From the NCBI GenBank assembly GCA_036512155.1, contig DATCBD010000038.1, positions 1-64,000 of the forward strand: DNA of 64,000 nucleotides, given 5' to 3'. The position numbers and the translations under genes are program-made. Positions 23,748 to 31,033 of the stretch are shown here, in pieces (the stretch's first letter is position 1; the number at the start of each line of letters is the position of its first letter). Source of the DNA: Palsa-739 sp036512155. GTDB taxonomy: Bacteria; Actinomycetota; Thermoleophilia; Gaiellales; Gaiellaceae. The notes below the pieces were generated by a model, which saw only the letters and a program-made list of their open reading frames with translations, was not told the origin of the DNA and did no database searches.

Positions 23748-24378
23748 TCTCCAGGCGGCGGTCGCGGCCGGCGTGCTCGGCGCCGAGGAAGGACACCGCG
23801 CGCTGCTCCAGTCGACCGCCGAGGTCGCGCGGGCGATCTTCAAGGCGAGGGCGTCGTCGATCTTCCTGCTCGACACCGAGACGGACGAGCTCGTCTTCGA
23901 GGCGGTCGCCGGCGAGGGCGCTCAGACGCTCGTCGGTCAACGGTTCCCGTCCAGCACCGGAGTCGCAGGCTGGGCCCTCGTCACGCGGCAGCCGCTCGTC
24001 GTCGACGACCTCACGGCGGACACCCGGTTCTCGCAGGAGGCGGCCGAGTCGACCGGCTACGTGCCGAAGGCGCTCATGGCCGTCCCGCTGCTCGTCGAAG
24101 ATCGCGCGCTCGGCGTGCTCGAGGTGCTCGACCGCTCGAGCGAGCAGCCGTTCTCGCTCGCGGACATGAACCTCCTCGGTCTCTTCGCGAGCCAGGCGGC
24201 GGTCTCGCTTGACCTGTTGCAGCGCGCGCGTCGTGCGCGCGCGGTACTCGCGGGCGAAGGGGAGCTCGGCGCGCTCGCGCGCGTCGCCGCACAGCTCGAA
24301 GCGGCGGGCGAGGAAGCGCGGTTGGCCGGGCTCGAGCTGCTGCGCTCGCTCGAGCGGCTGCTCACGTCGGAGCGGTAG
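23740..24378 (+). CDS. GAF-domain protein coupled to the subtilase
   Basis: 212 aa. GAF domain about 20-165 (ASSIFLLDTETDELVF, FPSSTGVAGWALVTRQPLVVDD, ALMAVPLLVEDRALGVLEVLD). The C-terminal helix (165-210) is rich in Ala/Leu/Glu and may mediate dimers. No kinase or cyclase domain. The ATG lies inside the protease gene, so the two are probably made together; the GAF protein may sense a ligand and control the protease. A strong terminator follows. Confidence 0.85.
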   Translation: MSDLQAAVAAGVLGAEEGHRALLQSTAEVARAIFKARASSIFLLDTETDELVFEAVAGEGAQTLVGQRFPSSTGVAGWALVTRQPLVVDDLTADTRFSQEAAESTGYVPKALMAVPLLVEDRALGVLEVLDRSSEQPFSLADMNLLGLFASQAAVSLDLLQRARRARAVLAGEGELGALARVAAQLEAAGEEARLAGLELLRSLERLLTSER

Positions 24379-24387
24379 GTCCAAAGA

Positions 24388-24411
24388 GAAGCCCGGGCGA
24401 GCCCGGGCTTC
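24388..24411. terminator. Bidirectional terminator
   Basis: Perfect 10-bp stem GAAGCCCGGG / CCCGGGCTTC, 4-nt loop, followed on the plus strand by a pyrimidine-rich GTCAGTTCTTCTTC. It lies between the GAF gene and the convergent small acidic gene and may serve both. Confidence 0.7.
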
Positions 24412-24437
24412 GTCAGTTCTTCTTCGTGCAGAGGTCG

Positions 24438-24596
24438 CTACTCGACGCGGCGCGAATGCCCTTCGACCTCGTCGTCCTCGCTCTTCTCGTCGTCGTCGCC
24501 GGCCTCTTCGTTGGCGGCGACGCGACGCCCGTGGGCCTCGACCTCGTCGGAGTCGTCGTCCTGCGCAGCAACCCTGCGGCTCTCGTCCTCGGACAT
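24438..24596 (-). CDS. Small acidic repeat protein
   Basis: 52 aa: MSEDESRRVAAQDDD at the N-terminus, then two copies of a unit D-E-V-E-(A/G)-H-(G/S)-R-R-V separated by an Asp/Glu-rich linker. Highly charged, with no hydrophobic segment, probably disordered. The ATG has an excellent AAGGAGGG ribosome site 6 nt upstream, which is strong evidence that it is translated. Function unknown. Divergent from the MFS-CNB gene, convergent with the GAF gene. Confidence 0.72.
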   Translation of the reverse strand: MSEDESRRVAAQDDDSDEVEAHGRRVAANEEAGDDDEKSEDDEVEGHSRRVE

Positions 24597-24716
24597 GGTT
24601 TCCCTCCTTGTCGGAAGTCTGTGCGCTTTCGCGCTGTCCCCCTCTAGACGTGCTTGCGGACGGGAATCTTCCCATTCCTCCTTCAAAAACACAACGAGGA
24701 TTGAGATCCTGGCTTG

Positions 24717-26345
24717 GTGAGCCGGATCGCCGAGTCGTTGCGCGCGTTCTCGACCTCGTTCGCCAACCCGCAGCTCCGCCGGCTGCAGCTTGCCGGCGTC
24801 GGCTCGACGCTCGGCAGCTGGGCATACGGTGTCGCGCTCGCCGTGTACGCGTACGACGCGGGCGGAGCGCGTGCCGTCGGGCTGCTGCTCTTCGCGCGTT
24901 GGGGCCTGGCCGCCGGTCTCGCGCCCTGGCTCGCGCTGCTCGCGGACCGGGTCTCCCGCCGGAAAGTGATGCTCGCGTCCGATGTGTGCCGCGTCGGTCT
25001 CGTCGCCGGCATGGCCGCGATCGTCGCGACGCACGGGCCGGCGTTCGCCGTCTACGCGCTCGCGGTCGCGTCGACGGCCGCATCGACCGCGTTCCAGCCC
25101 GCGCAGGGGGCGTTGCTTCCGTCGCTTGCGAGGACGCCGGAAGAGCTGACGTCGGCGAACGTCGCCATGAGCACGATCTCGAGCGTCGGCATGCTCGCCG
25201 GGCCTGCGCTCGGCGGCGCGCTGCTTGCCGTGACGGGGCCGTCGGTCGTCTTCGCCGTCACTGCGGGAACGATCGTGTGGTCGGCGGCATGCGTGTTGCA
25301 GCTGCGGCTCGACTATCCGCCTGCGCGCAGGGAGGCCGAGCCGCTGTTGCCCTCGATGCTCGCGGGCTTTCGCGCCATCGCCGCCGAGCCGGCGTTGCGC
25401 GTCGTCATCGGTCTCAACAGTGCGCAGACGCTCGTCACCGGCGTCTTCGAGGTGCTTGTCGTCGTCGTCGCGCTGCGGCTGCTCGACGCCGGCAACGGCG
25501 GCGTCGGGTGGCTGAACGCCGCGCTCGGCGTCGGCGGCGTGCTCGGTGCGTTCGCGGTGGCAGCGCTCGCGGGGCGCAAGCGCCTCGCCGCCGACCTCGG
25601 TCTCGGCGTGCTCCTCTGGGGCGTGCCGATGGCGCTCGTCGCCGTCTGGTCGAACCTCGGCTTTGCGCTCGTCCTCTTCGCGGTCATCGGCGTCGGCAAC
25701 ACGCTCGTCGACGTCGCCGGCGTGACGCTTCTTCAGCGCTCGGCCGCCGACGAGGTGCTCGGCCGCGTCTTCGGCGTGCTCGAGAGCCTCATCCTCGCAA
25801 CGCTCGCCGTTGGCGCGGCGGTCGCCCCTGCACTCGTGTCGGCGCTCGGTATTCGCACGACGCTCGTGCTGGCCGGACTGCTCCTGCCCGCCGTCGTGCT
25901 CCTGCTCGCGCCGAAGCTGCGCGCGATCGATGCCGCGGCGCACGTGCCCGTCGAGGCGCTCGAGCTGCTCCGTTCGATCGCGTTTCTCGGGATGCTGCCG
26001 CCGCCGGTGCTCGAGCGTCTCACTTCGTCCGCGGTGCCGGTGGCGGTCCCGGCCGGCGAGACGGTGTTCGCACGCGGCGACGAGGGCGACCGCTTCTATG
26101 CGATCGCGTCGGGGCGCGTCGCCGTCGACGTGGAAGGCGGAGAGACACGCGAGCTCGGCCCCGGGGAGTTCTTCGGCGAGATCGCGCTCCTGCGCGACGT
26201 GCCGCGCACGGCGACCGTGCGTGCGCTCGATGACGTGCGGTTGTACGCGTTGGAGCGGGACGATTTCATCGCCGCCGTCACCGGCCACGGACCGAGCCAC
26301 GAAGCGGTGGAGCACGTCGTGGCGATCCGCCTCGTCGCGCTCTGA
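24717..26345 (+). CDS. MFS transporter fused to a cyclic nucleotide-binding domain
   Basis: 542 aa. Twelve-helix MFS domain about 1-405: RRLQLAGVGSTLGSWAYGVAL in TM1 and ADRVSRRKVMLASD as the loop 2-3 signature. The CNB domain is about 415-535: AGETVFARGDEGDRFYAIASG and GPGEFFGEIALLRDVPRTATVRA. The CNB part would let a cyclic nucleotide gate or regulate transport; substrate unknown. Start GTG at 24717, with TTG one codon earlier as an alternative. tRNA-Gly follows on the opposite strand. Confidence 0.87.
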   Translation: MSRIAESLRAFSTSFANPQLRRLQLAGVGSTLGSWAYGVALAVYAYDAGGARAVGLLLFARWGLAAGLAPWLALLADRVSRRKVMLASDVCRVGLVAGMAAIVATHGPAFAVYALAVASTAASTAFQPAQGALLPSLARTPEELTSANVAMSTISSVGMLAGPALGGALLAVTGPSVVFAVTAGTIVWSAACVLQLRLDYPPARREAEPLLPSMLAGFRAIAAEPALRVVIGLNSAQTLVTGVFEVLVVVVALRLLDAGNGGVGWLNAALGVGGVLGAFAVAALAGRKRLAADLGLGVLLWGVPMALVAVWSNLGFALVLFAVIGVGNTLVDVAGVTLLQRSAADEVLGRVFGVLESLILATLAVGAAVAPALVSALGIRTTLVLAGLLLPAVVLLLAPKLRAIDAAAHVPVEALELLRSIAFLGMLPPPVLERLTSSAVPVAVPAGETVFARGDEGDRFYAIASGRVAVDVEGGETRELGPGEFFGEIALLRDVPRTATVRALDDVRLYALERDDFIAAVTGHGPSHEAVEHVVAIRLVAL

Positions 26346-26416
26346 AGCGGGCGGAGGGAGTCGAACCCTCGTACCCAGGGTGGAAACCTGGTGCTCTACC
26401 GTTGAGCTACGCCCGC
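26346..26416 (-). tRNA. tRNA-Gly (anticodon TCC)
   Basis: 71 nt. Acceptor GCGGGCG/CGCCCGC, D-arm GCTCAACGGTAGAGC, anticodon stem CCAGG/CCTGG with loop TTTCCAC (anticodon TCC), T-arm GAGGG TTCGACT CCCTC, discriminator T. CCA not encoded. Its end adjoins the MFS-CNB stop. Confidence 0.96.
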
Positions 26417-26438
26417 AAGGGGCAACTAGCGTAGCGCT

Positions 26439-27152
26439 GTGTACTTCCCGCTGGAGGCCGTCGCCCTCGTCCCAGTGCTTGCGCTTGCCGCCATCGCCGT
26501 GCGCGCGCGTTCCGTCCCCGTTGTCGCCGCACTCGCATTGATCTTCGCGGCGTTCGCGACGAAGCTGCAGCCGTTCGCGCTGCACACGTTCCTGTGGGCG
26601 CACCTCCTTCAGAACGTCGTCCTCGCCGAGTGGGCGCCGGCGCTGCTCGTCCTCGCCGTCCCCTCCGCCGCCGTCGCCCGCGCGCGAGGCTTCCCGCTCT
26701 TCCGTCCGCTCGTCGCGCTGCCGCTGTGGCTCGTCACGTACTTCTCGTGGCACCTTCCGTGGATCTACGACCTCGCGCTGCGCCATCCGCACTCGCTGTT
26801 GCACGTCGAGCACCTCACGTACCTCCTCGCCGGAGTCTGTCTGTGGTGGCCCGTCGTGCACGGGCGCCAGTCGGCGGGCGCGAAGGCGGCATATCTCTTC
26901 GCGGCGTTCGTCCTCGCATCGCCGCTCGGCCTCGCACTCGCGCTCTTCCCGCGACCGGTCTACTCGTTCTATGCGCACGCGCCTCGCACGTGGGGACCGT
27001 CGCCCGAGGCCGACCAGCAGATCGCCGGCGTCACGATGGCGGCCGAGGAGGCGCTCGTGTTCTTCGCCGTGTTCGCGGTCTACCTGTCGCGCTTCCTCCG
27101 CGAGGAGCAGACAGCCGGCGTCTTCGACGACCTGCGCGCTAGTCGAGGCTGA
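26439..27152 (+). CDS. ctaG: Cytochrome c oxidase assembly factor CtaG-type membrane protein
   Basis: 237 aa, about seven membrane helices. HTFLWAHLLQNVVLAEWAP, YFSWHLPWIYDLALRHPHSLLHVEHLTYLLAGVCLWWPV and a QQIAGVTMAAEEALVF segment match the caa3-type oxidase assembly factor family, with its conserved His residues probably handling copper. GTG start with TAGCGT 6 nt upstream. The end overlaps the convergent MmcQ/YjbR gene by 14 bp. No oxidase subunits are nearby. Confidence 0.85.
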   Translation: MYFPLEAVALVPVLALAAIAVRARSVPVVAALALIFAAFATKLQPFALHTFLWAHLLQNVVLAEWAPALLVLAVPSAAVARARGFPLFRPLVALPLWLVTYFSWHLPWIYDLALRHPHSLLHVEHLTYLLAGVCLWWPVVHGRQSAGAKAAYLFAAFVLASPLGLALALFPRPVYSFYAHAPRTWGPSPEADQQIAGVTMAAEEALVFFAVFAVYLSRFLREEQTAGVFDDLRASRG

Positions 27153-27474
27153 TGGTTGCCGCGAGCTTCTTCGGCGCGGCGAGCAGCCACGAGTCGGTGA
27201 GGAACTCGCGCATGTCGTCGCGTGATGCCTCGAGGCGCACGAGCACGTAACCCCAGCCATGGTAGTGCGGCGTCTCGAACAGAATCTCGGGCCGTGCCTC
27301 GAGCAACAGCGGCTTTTCGTCGAGGTCGCAGCGGACCACGACAGCGGCCGGGTCGCTGCGCAGTGCCGCGACGAACTTGCCGCGCACCTTCAACGCCGGC
27401 CGTCCGTACGACGTCGACTCCTCGACCTCGGGGAGCTCCCGAGCGAGTTCGACGACGTCCTGCCACGTCAGCAT
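27139..27474 (-). CDS. MmcQ/YjbR-family protein
   Basis: 111 aa. WQDVVELARELPEVEESTSYGRPALKVRGKF, then FETPHYHGWGYVLVRL and a C-terminal DSWLLAAPKKL match the MmcQ/YjbR (CyaY-like fold) family. A DNA-binding role is proposed for the family but unproven. ATG 2 bp after the ppiB stop on the same strand, so cotranscribed. Confidence 0.8.
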   Translation of the reverse strand: MLTWQDVVELARELPEVEESTSYGRPALKVRGKFVAALRSDPAAVVVRCDLDEKPLLLEARPEILFETPHYHGWGYVLVRLEASRDDMREFLTDSWLLAAPKKLAATISLD

Positions 27475-27476
27475 CG

Positions 27477-27935
27477 CTAGCCGGGAAGCTCGACGCGCTC
27501 GATGACGACGTCCTGGCGGGGACGGTCGCGCGCGTCGGTGTCGAGCGCCGAGATCGCGTTGATGACGTCCATGCCGCCGGTCACACGTCCGAACACCGTG
27601 TGCTTGCCGTCCAGCCACGGGCAGGCCTCCGCGGTGACGATGAAGAACTGGCTGCCGTTCGTGTTCGGGCCTGCGTTCGCCATCGCGAGCGCGCCCCGCT
27701 CCACAGGATGGTCGTTGAACTCGTCCTCGAACGTGTAGCCGGGGCCACCGGAGCCGGTGCCGGTCGGATCGCCGCCCTGGATCATGAAGTCGGGAATCAC
27801 GCGGTGGAAGATGACGCCGTCGTAAAACCCCTTCCGCGCGAGCGAGAGGAAATTGTCGACCGTCTTCGGCGCGTCGTCGTCGAACAGCTCGACGGCGATG
27901 GCGCCCTGGTTCGTGTGCAGCGTCGCGTCGGTCAT
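27477..27935 (-). CDS. ppiB: Peptidyl-prolyl cis-trans isomerase (cyclophilin)
   Basis: 152 aa cyclophilin. FHRVIPDFMIQGGDPTGTGSGG has the catalytic Arg, MANAGPNTNGSQFFI the substrate loop, W106-region LDGKHTVFGRV the end of the core. No signal peptide, so cytosolic. ATG start. In line with a hypothetical gene upstream (1 bp apart) and the MmcQ/YjbR gene downstream. Confidence 0.93.
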   Translation of the reverse strand: MTDATLHTNQGAIAVELFDDDAPKTVDNFLSLARKGFYDGVIFHRVIPDFMIQGGDPTGTGSGGPGYTFEDEFNDHPVERGALAMANAGPNTNGSQFFIVTAEACPWLDGKHTVFGRVTGGMDVINAISALDTDARDRPRQDVVIERVELPG

Positions 27936-27936
27936 G

Positions 27937-28230
27937 TCACAGGAGGCTATCCGCGAGCGGCTCGATTGCGCCGGCGGTAGGTGCGAGCTCGCCGCTCTCG
28001 AGGCCGGCGACGATTCGCCGCAGCAGGTGCGTGGCCGCCTCGACCTGATCGGGGTCGAGGATCGTGTTCACCGCGGCGAGGTGCTCGCCGTCGCCGTACA
28101 GCTCCACGGTCACCGTCTCGATGTCTCTCGGCCGGATGTATCCGTCCTCGGGGAGGCCGACGCGGACGTGGACGGAACGGCCGTCGGGCAGCGTCGCATC
28201 GTGCTCCAGCGGGCCGGCGCGCAAGGTCAT
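27937..28230 (-). CDS. Hypothetical protein upstream of ppiB
   Basis: 97 aa, soluble, acidic. Segments LPDGRSVHVRVGLPEDGYIRPRD and TVTVELYGDGEHLAAVN look like beta strands; a helical C-terminus follows. No family recognised. The ATG chosen at 28230 gives a sensible N-terminus; an upstream ATG at 28314 would add 28 residues. First gene of the three-gene minus-strand unit with ppiB. Confidence 0.65.
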   Translation of the reverse strand: MTLRAGPLEHDATLPDGRSVHVRVGLPEDGYIRPRDIETVTVELYGDGEHLAAVNTILDPDQVEAATHLLRRIVAGLESGELAPTAGAIEPLADSLL

Positions 28231-28326
28231 CGCGCCATTCTTCCCGAGAGTAGGACTTGTGGGTCGCAAGAAGGGGCCGATCGGCCCATAGACGGCGTCC
28301 GAAGCAGGGACCACGCTGGGGCGCAG

Positions 28327-28851
28327 ATGCGCCGGGGGATCGCCTTAGCGGTAGCCGCGCTCCTTGCTGGAGTGGTGGCTTCGGCTGCTCCGGCGGCGAC
28401 GCACCGCCCGGGCATCGCGCTCTCGTCGCTCGAGCAGGGCGTGCTCTTCGACATCAATTCCTTTCGTGCGGCGAATCACCTGGCGCCGCTCCGGCTGTCG
28501 GCCGCGCTCACGGTCGCGGCGCGCACCCACTCGGAGCAGATGGAGGCCGACGGCTACTTCGCGCACAACTCGTTTGACGGCACGGCCTTCTGGAAGCGCA
28601 TCCAGGCCTTCTATCCGTCGAGCAAGTACGGGTTCTGGTCGGTGGGCGAGAACCTGCTCTGGTCGTCTCCCGACGTCGACGCGCAGAAGGCGCTGACGAT
28701 GTGGGAGAACAGCCCCGAGCATCGCAAGAACATGCTCGATCCGCACTGGCAGGAGATCGGCGTCTCCGCCGTGCACACCGATCGAGCCCCTGGCGTGTAC
28801 CAGGGGCTCGCGGTGACGATCGTGACGACCGACTTCGGCGTCAGGCGGTAA
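28327..28851 (+). CDS. Secreted CAP/SCP-domain protein
   Basis: 174 aa. Signal peptide about 1-25 (MRRGIALAVAALLAGVVASAA, AxA-like cleavage near APAATH). The CAP domain has FRAANHLAPLRLSAAL, the His/Glu cavity residues in HSEQMEADGYFAHNS, GENLLWSS and MWENSPEHRKNMLDPHWQEIG. Bacterial CAP proteins are secreted; some bind or cleave peptides, function usually unknown. A small hairpin (28854-28870) follows. Confidence 0.88.
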   Translation: MRRGIALAVAALLAGVVASAAPAATHRPGIALSSLEQGVLFDINSFRAANHLAPLRLSAALTVAARTHSEQMEADGYFAHNSFDGTAFWKRIQAFYPSSKYGFWSVGENLLWSSPDVDAQKALTMWENSPEHRKNMLDPHWQEIGVSAVHTDRAPGVYQGLAVTIVTTDFGVRR

Positions 28852-28853
28852 CT

Positions 28854-28870
28854 CTCCGCCGGAGGCGGAG
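28854..28870 (+). terminator. Short hairpin after CAP gene
   Basis: Perfect 7-bp stem CTCCGCC / GGCGGAG with a GGA loop, 2 nt after the stop. No T-tract. Confidence 0.45.
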
Positions 28871-28900
28871 GCCCGCGCCGAGGAGCACGAGGCCGGTTAA

Positions 28901-28973
28901 CGCGCCCGGGAGGATTCGAACCTCCGACCCGCGGATTAGAAGTCCGCCGCTCTGTCCACTGAGCTACGGGCGC
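28901..28973 (-). tRNA. tRNA-Arg (anticodon TCT)
   Basis: 73 nt. Acceptor GCGCCCG/CGGGCGC, D-arm GCTCAGTGGACAGAGC, anticodon stem GCGGA/TCCGC with loop CTTCTAA (anticodon TCT), T-arm GGAGG TTCGAAT CCTCC, discriminator G. CCA not encoded. Confidence 0.96.
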
Positions 28974-29044
28974 GTGCCGCAGAGGGTACCGCTGGAATAA
29001 CGGGATTCCTGCAACTCCAGGCGTTACGCTGTAGCGGCTTCGCG

Positions 29045-29117
29045 GTGGCGGTAGCTCAGTTGGTAGAGCCCCGGGTTGTGGTCCCGGTGGTCGCGGGTTC
29101 GAATCCCGTCCGCCACC
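29045..29117 (+). tRNA. tRNA-His (anticodon GTG)
   Basis: Acceptor GTGGCGG/CCGCCAC, D-arm GCTCAGTTGGTAGAGC, anticodon stem CCGGG/CCCGG with loop TTGTGGT (anticodon GTG), T-arm CGGG-type stem around TTCGAAT, discriminator C73. G at 29044 would be the G-1 of tRNA-His. The GTG start of the next gene lies 3 nt after the discriminator. Confidence 0.96.
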
Positions 29118-29120
29118 CTC

Positions 29121-30011
29121 GTGAACGAACGGCGCGGGCCCTGGAGGCAGGCGATCTCTCGGTTTCGCCGCCGGCCGCTGGGGCTGGCGGCGGGGGCGAT
29201 CCTCGTTGCTTTCGTCGTCGTGGGCGCGCTCGCCGGGGTGCTCGCGCCGTACTACCCGGGCCAGGAGTTCGTCCAGCTCATCGGCAAAGCACACCCGCCG
29301 CTCACTGCGCACCACTTCCTCGGGACGGACGCACTCGGGCGGGACTTCCTCACCGAGCTCCTCTTCGGCATCCGCGAGACGATCCTGTCGGCGCTGATCT
29401 GTGCCGGCGGCGCGACGGTGATCGGCGCCATCGTCGGCGCGTTCGCCGGCTATTACGGCGGACGGTTCGACGATCTCGTCACCTGGGCGACCGGAGTCGT
29501 GGTCGCCGTTCCGGCGATCGCCGTGCTCATCATCATCGCAATCTGGTCGCAGCTCCCCGTGAAGCCGATCACCGACGGCCTTTGGCTGATGGCGCTCCTC
29601 TGGCCCGGTGTCGCGCGCGTCGTGCGCGCATCGGTGGCATCGCTTCGAACGCGCGAGTACATCGAGGCAGCGCACGCGTCCGGCGCGTCCGACTTGCGCG
29701 TGATCTTTCGTCATCTTCTGCCGAACTCGAGCGGGCAGATCATCGTCGCTGCGACGACGATCGTCGGTCAATCGATCGCAATCATCGCGACGGTCGACTT
29801 TCTGGGCTACGGCTACAACCAGCCGGAACGGCCGACGCTCGGTGGCCTCATCGCCGATGCAGCCAACGCCGCTTCGGCGGCAGGCGTCTCCTCGATCGCA
29901 TCGGTCTGGTGGCTCTACGTCATCCCGGCTGGGTTGCTCGTGATCGTCCTTCTGGCGGTTGCGTTCGCCGGCGACACGCTCGACGACGCGCTCAACCCGA
30001 TTACGACGTAG
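29121..30011 (+). CDS. ABC transporter permease, DppC/OppC type
   Basis: 296 aa. N-terminal membrane anchor (RRPLGLAAGAILVAFVVVGALAG), HFLGTDALGRDFLTELLFG typical of DppC, and the EAA loop YIEAAHASGASDLRVIFRHLLPN. Five to six membrane helices. It would form half of a peptide/nickel-type importer pore. GTG start 3 nt behind tRNA-His, with no room for a ribosome site. The B-type partner is convergent and overlaps by 11 bp; no binding protein or ATPase is nearby. Confidence 0.87.
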   Translation: MNERRGPWRQAISRFRRRPLGLAAGAILVAFVVVGALAGVLAPYYPGQEFVQLIGKAHPPLTAHHFLGTDALGRDFLTELLFGIRETILSALICAGGATVIGAIVGAFAGYYGGRFDDLVTWATGVVVAVPAIAVLIIIAIWSQLPVKPITDGLWLMALLWPGVARVVRASVASLRTREYIEAAHASGASDLRVIFRHLLPNSSGQIIVAATTIVGQSIAIIATVDFLGYGYNQPERPTLGGLIADAANAASAAGVSSIASVWWLYVIPAGLLVIVLLAVAFAGDTLDDALNPITT

Positions 30012-31005
30012 ACACGCGCGGATCGAGCAGGCCGACGAGGAGGTCGCCGCCCAGCGTGAGCCCGCTGACGAGGACGGCGCTCATGACGACGATCGCCGTG
30101 AGCTCGAACGGGTCCGCGTGCCCGAGCGCGCCGAGGAAGACGGACGCGAGCCCGCCGCTGCCGAAGACACCGTCGGCCGCCATCGATGCGCCGACGATGC
30201 CGCCGAGCTCGAGCGACAGGAGGGACGCCACCGGGACGAGTGAGTTGCGTAGCGCGTGGCGTAGGAGCACCCGGCGCTCGTCGAGCCCTTTCGCGCGCGC
30301 GACCATCACGTAGGGGCGTCCGAGCTCGACCGCCATCGACGAGCGGACGTAGCGCGCATACACGGCGATCAGTCCGACCGCGAGTGTCGCGGCCGGCAGG
30401 AAGAGATGACGCAGCCAACCGATCGGCCCTCCTACCGGCGGCCCGAGGATGAACCATCCTGCATGCGCTGTGAGCGTGAAATGCCCGTGCGAGAACGCGG
30501 CTTGCTCGTTCGGCGCAACCGCGCGCCGGACGAGGTCGGCGAGGAGGAACGTCGGTATGGCAGCGCCGAGATACGCGAGTGTGCGTGTCCCGACGTCCGC
30601 GCGAAACCGACGTCGCTCGGCCGCGAAGACACCGACAGCGGTGCTGCCGAGCACGACGAATACAAGTGAGAGCACGACGAGAGCCGCGCTGACGGCGGTC
30701 GCGTGAAGCAGCTCGGGGCCGATGGGTAAGCCGGGCTGCTCGAGGTGCGGAGGTGCGCCGCCGACGGCCGTCGACACCGTCGTTCCGAAGCCGTGATGGA
30801 CGAGACCGGACGCCCAGCGCCAGTAGCGCGAGAGGATCGGATCGGTGAGGTGGTAGGTCGCGCGCACCACCGCTTGCTGGCGGGGTTTGAAGACGAGCGG
30901 GAAGCTTGGATCGAGCGAGAGACCGAACCCGACGAAGGCCGCGAAGGAGACCGCGACGACGACCGACGCGGCGAGCAACAGGCGGCGGAAGACGAACGTC
31001 GCCAT
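30001..31005 (-). CDS. ABC transporter permease, DppB/OppB type
   Basis: 334 aa. Starts FVFRRLLLAASVVVAVSFAAFV, with the large periplasmic loop and later helices of DppB. The EAA loop is YVMVARAKGLDERRVLLRHALRNSLVP, and the end GGDLLVGLLDPRV is typical. Diverged central segment compared with usual DppB. Convergent to the C-type permease, which is unusual because B and C subunits are nearly always co-directional. ATG at 31005; a longer upstream frame is unlikely. Confidence 0.85.
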   Translation of the reverse strand: MATFVFRRLLLAASVVVAVSFAAFVGFGLSLDPSFPLVFKPRQQAVVRATYHLTDPILSRYWRWASGLVHHGFGTTVSTAVGGAPPHLEQPGLPIGPELLHATAVSAALVVLSLVFVVLGSTAVGVFAAERRRFRADVGTRTLAYLGAAIPTFLLADLVRRAVAPNEQAAFSHGHFTLTAHAGWFILGPPVGGPIGWLRHLFLPAATLAVGLIAVYARYVRSSMAVELGRPYVMVARAKGLDERRVLLRHALRNSLVPVASLLSLELGGIVGASMAADGVFGSGGLASVFLGALGHADPFELTAIVVMSAVLVSGLTLGGDLLVGLLDPRVSTS

Positions 31006-31033
31006 CCGTTGGACTCTAGTAGGGTGACAGGCC

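Noticed and set aside
24597..27260. Very long minus-strand open frame covering the MFS-CNB, tRNA-Gly and ctaG genes
   Set aside because: It is a shadow of GC-rich coding DNA: charged low-complexity translation, no homology, and it crosses a tRNA. Only its last 52 codons, with a good SD, were kept.
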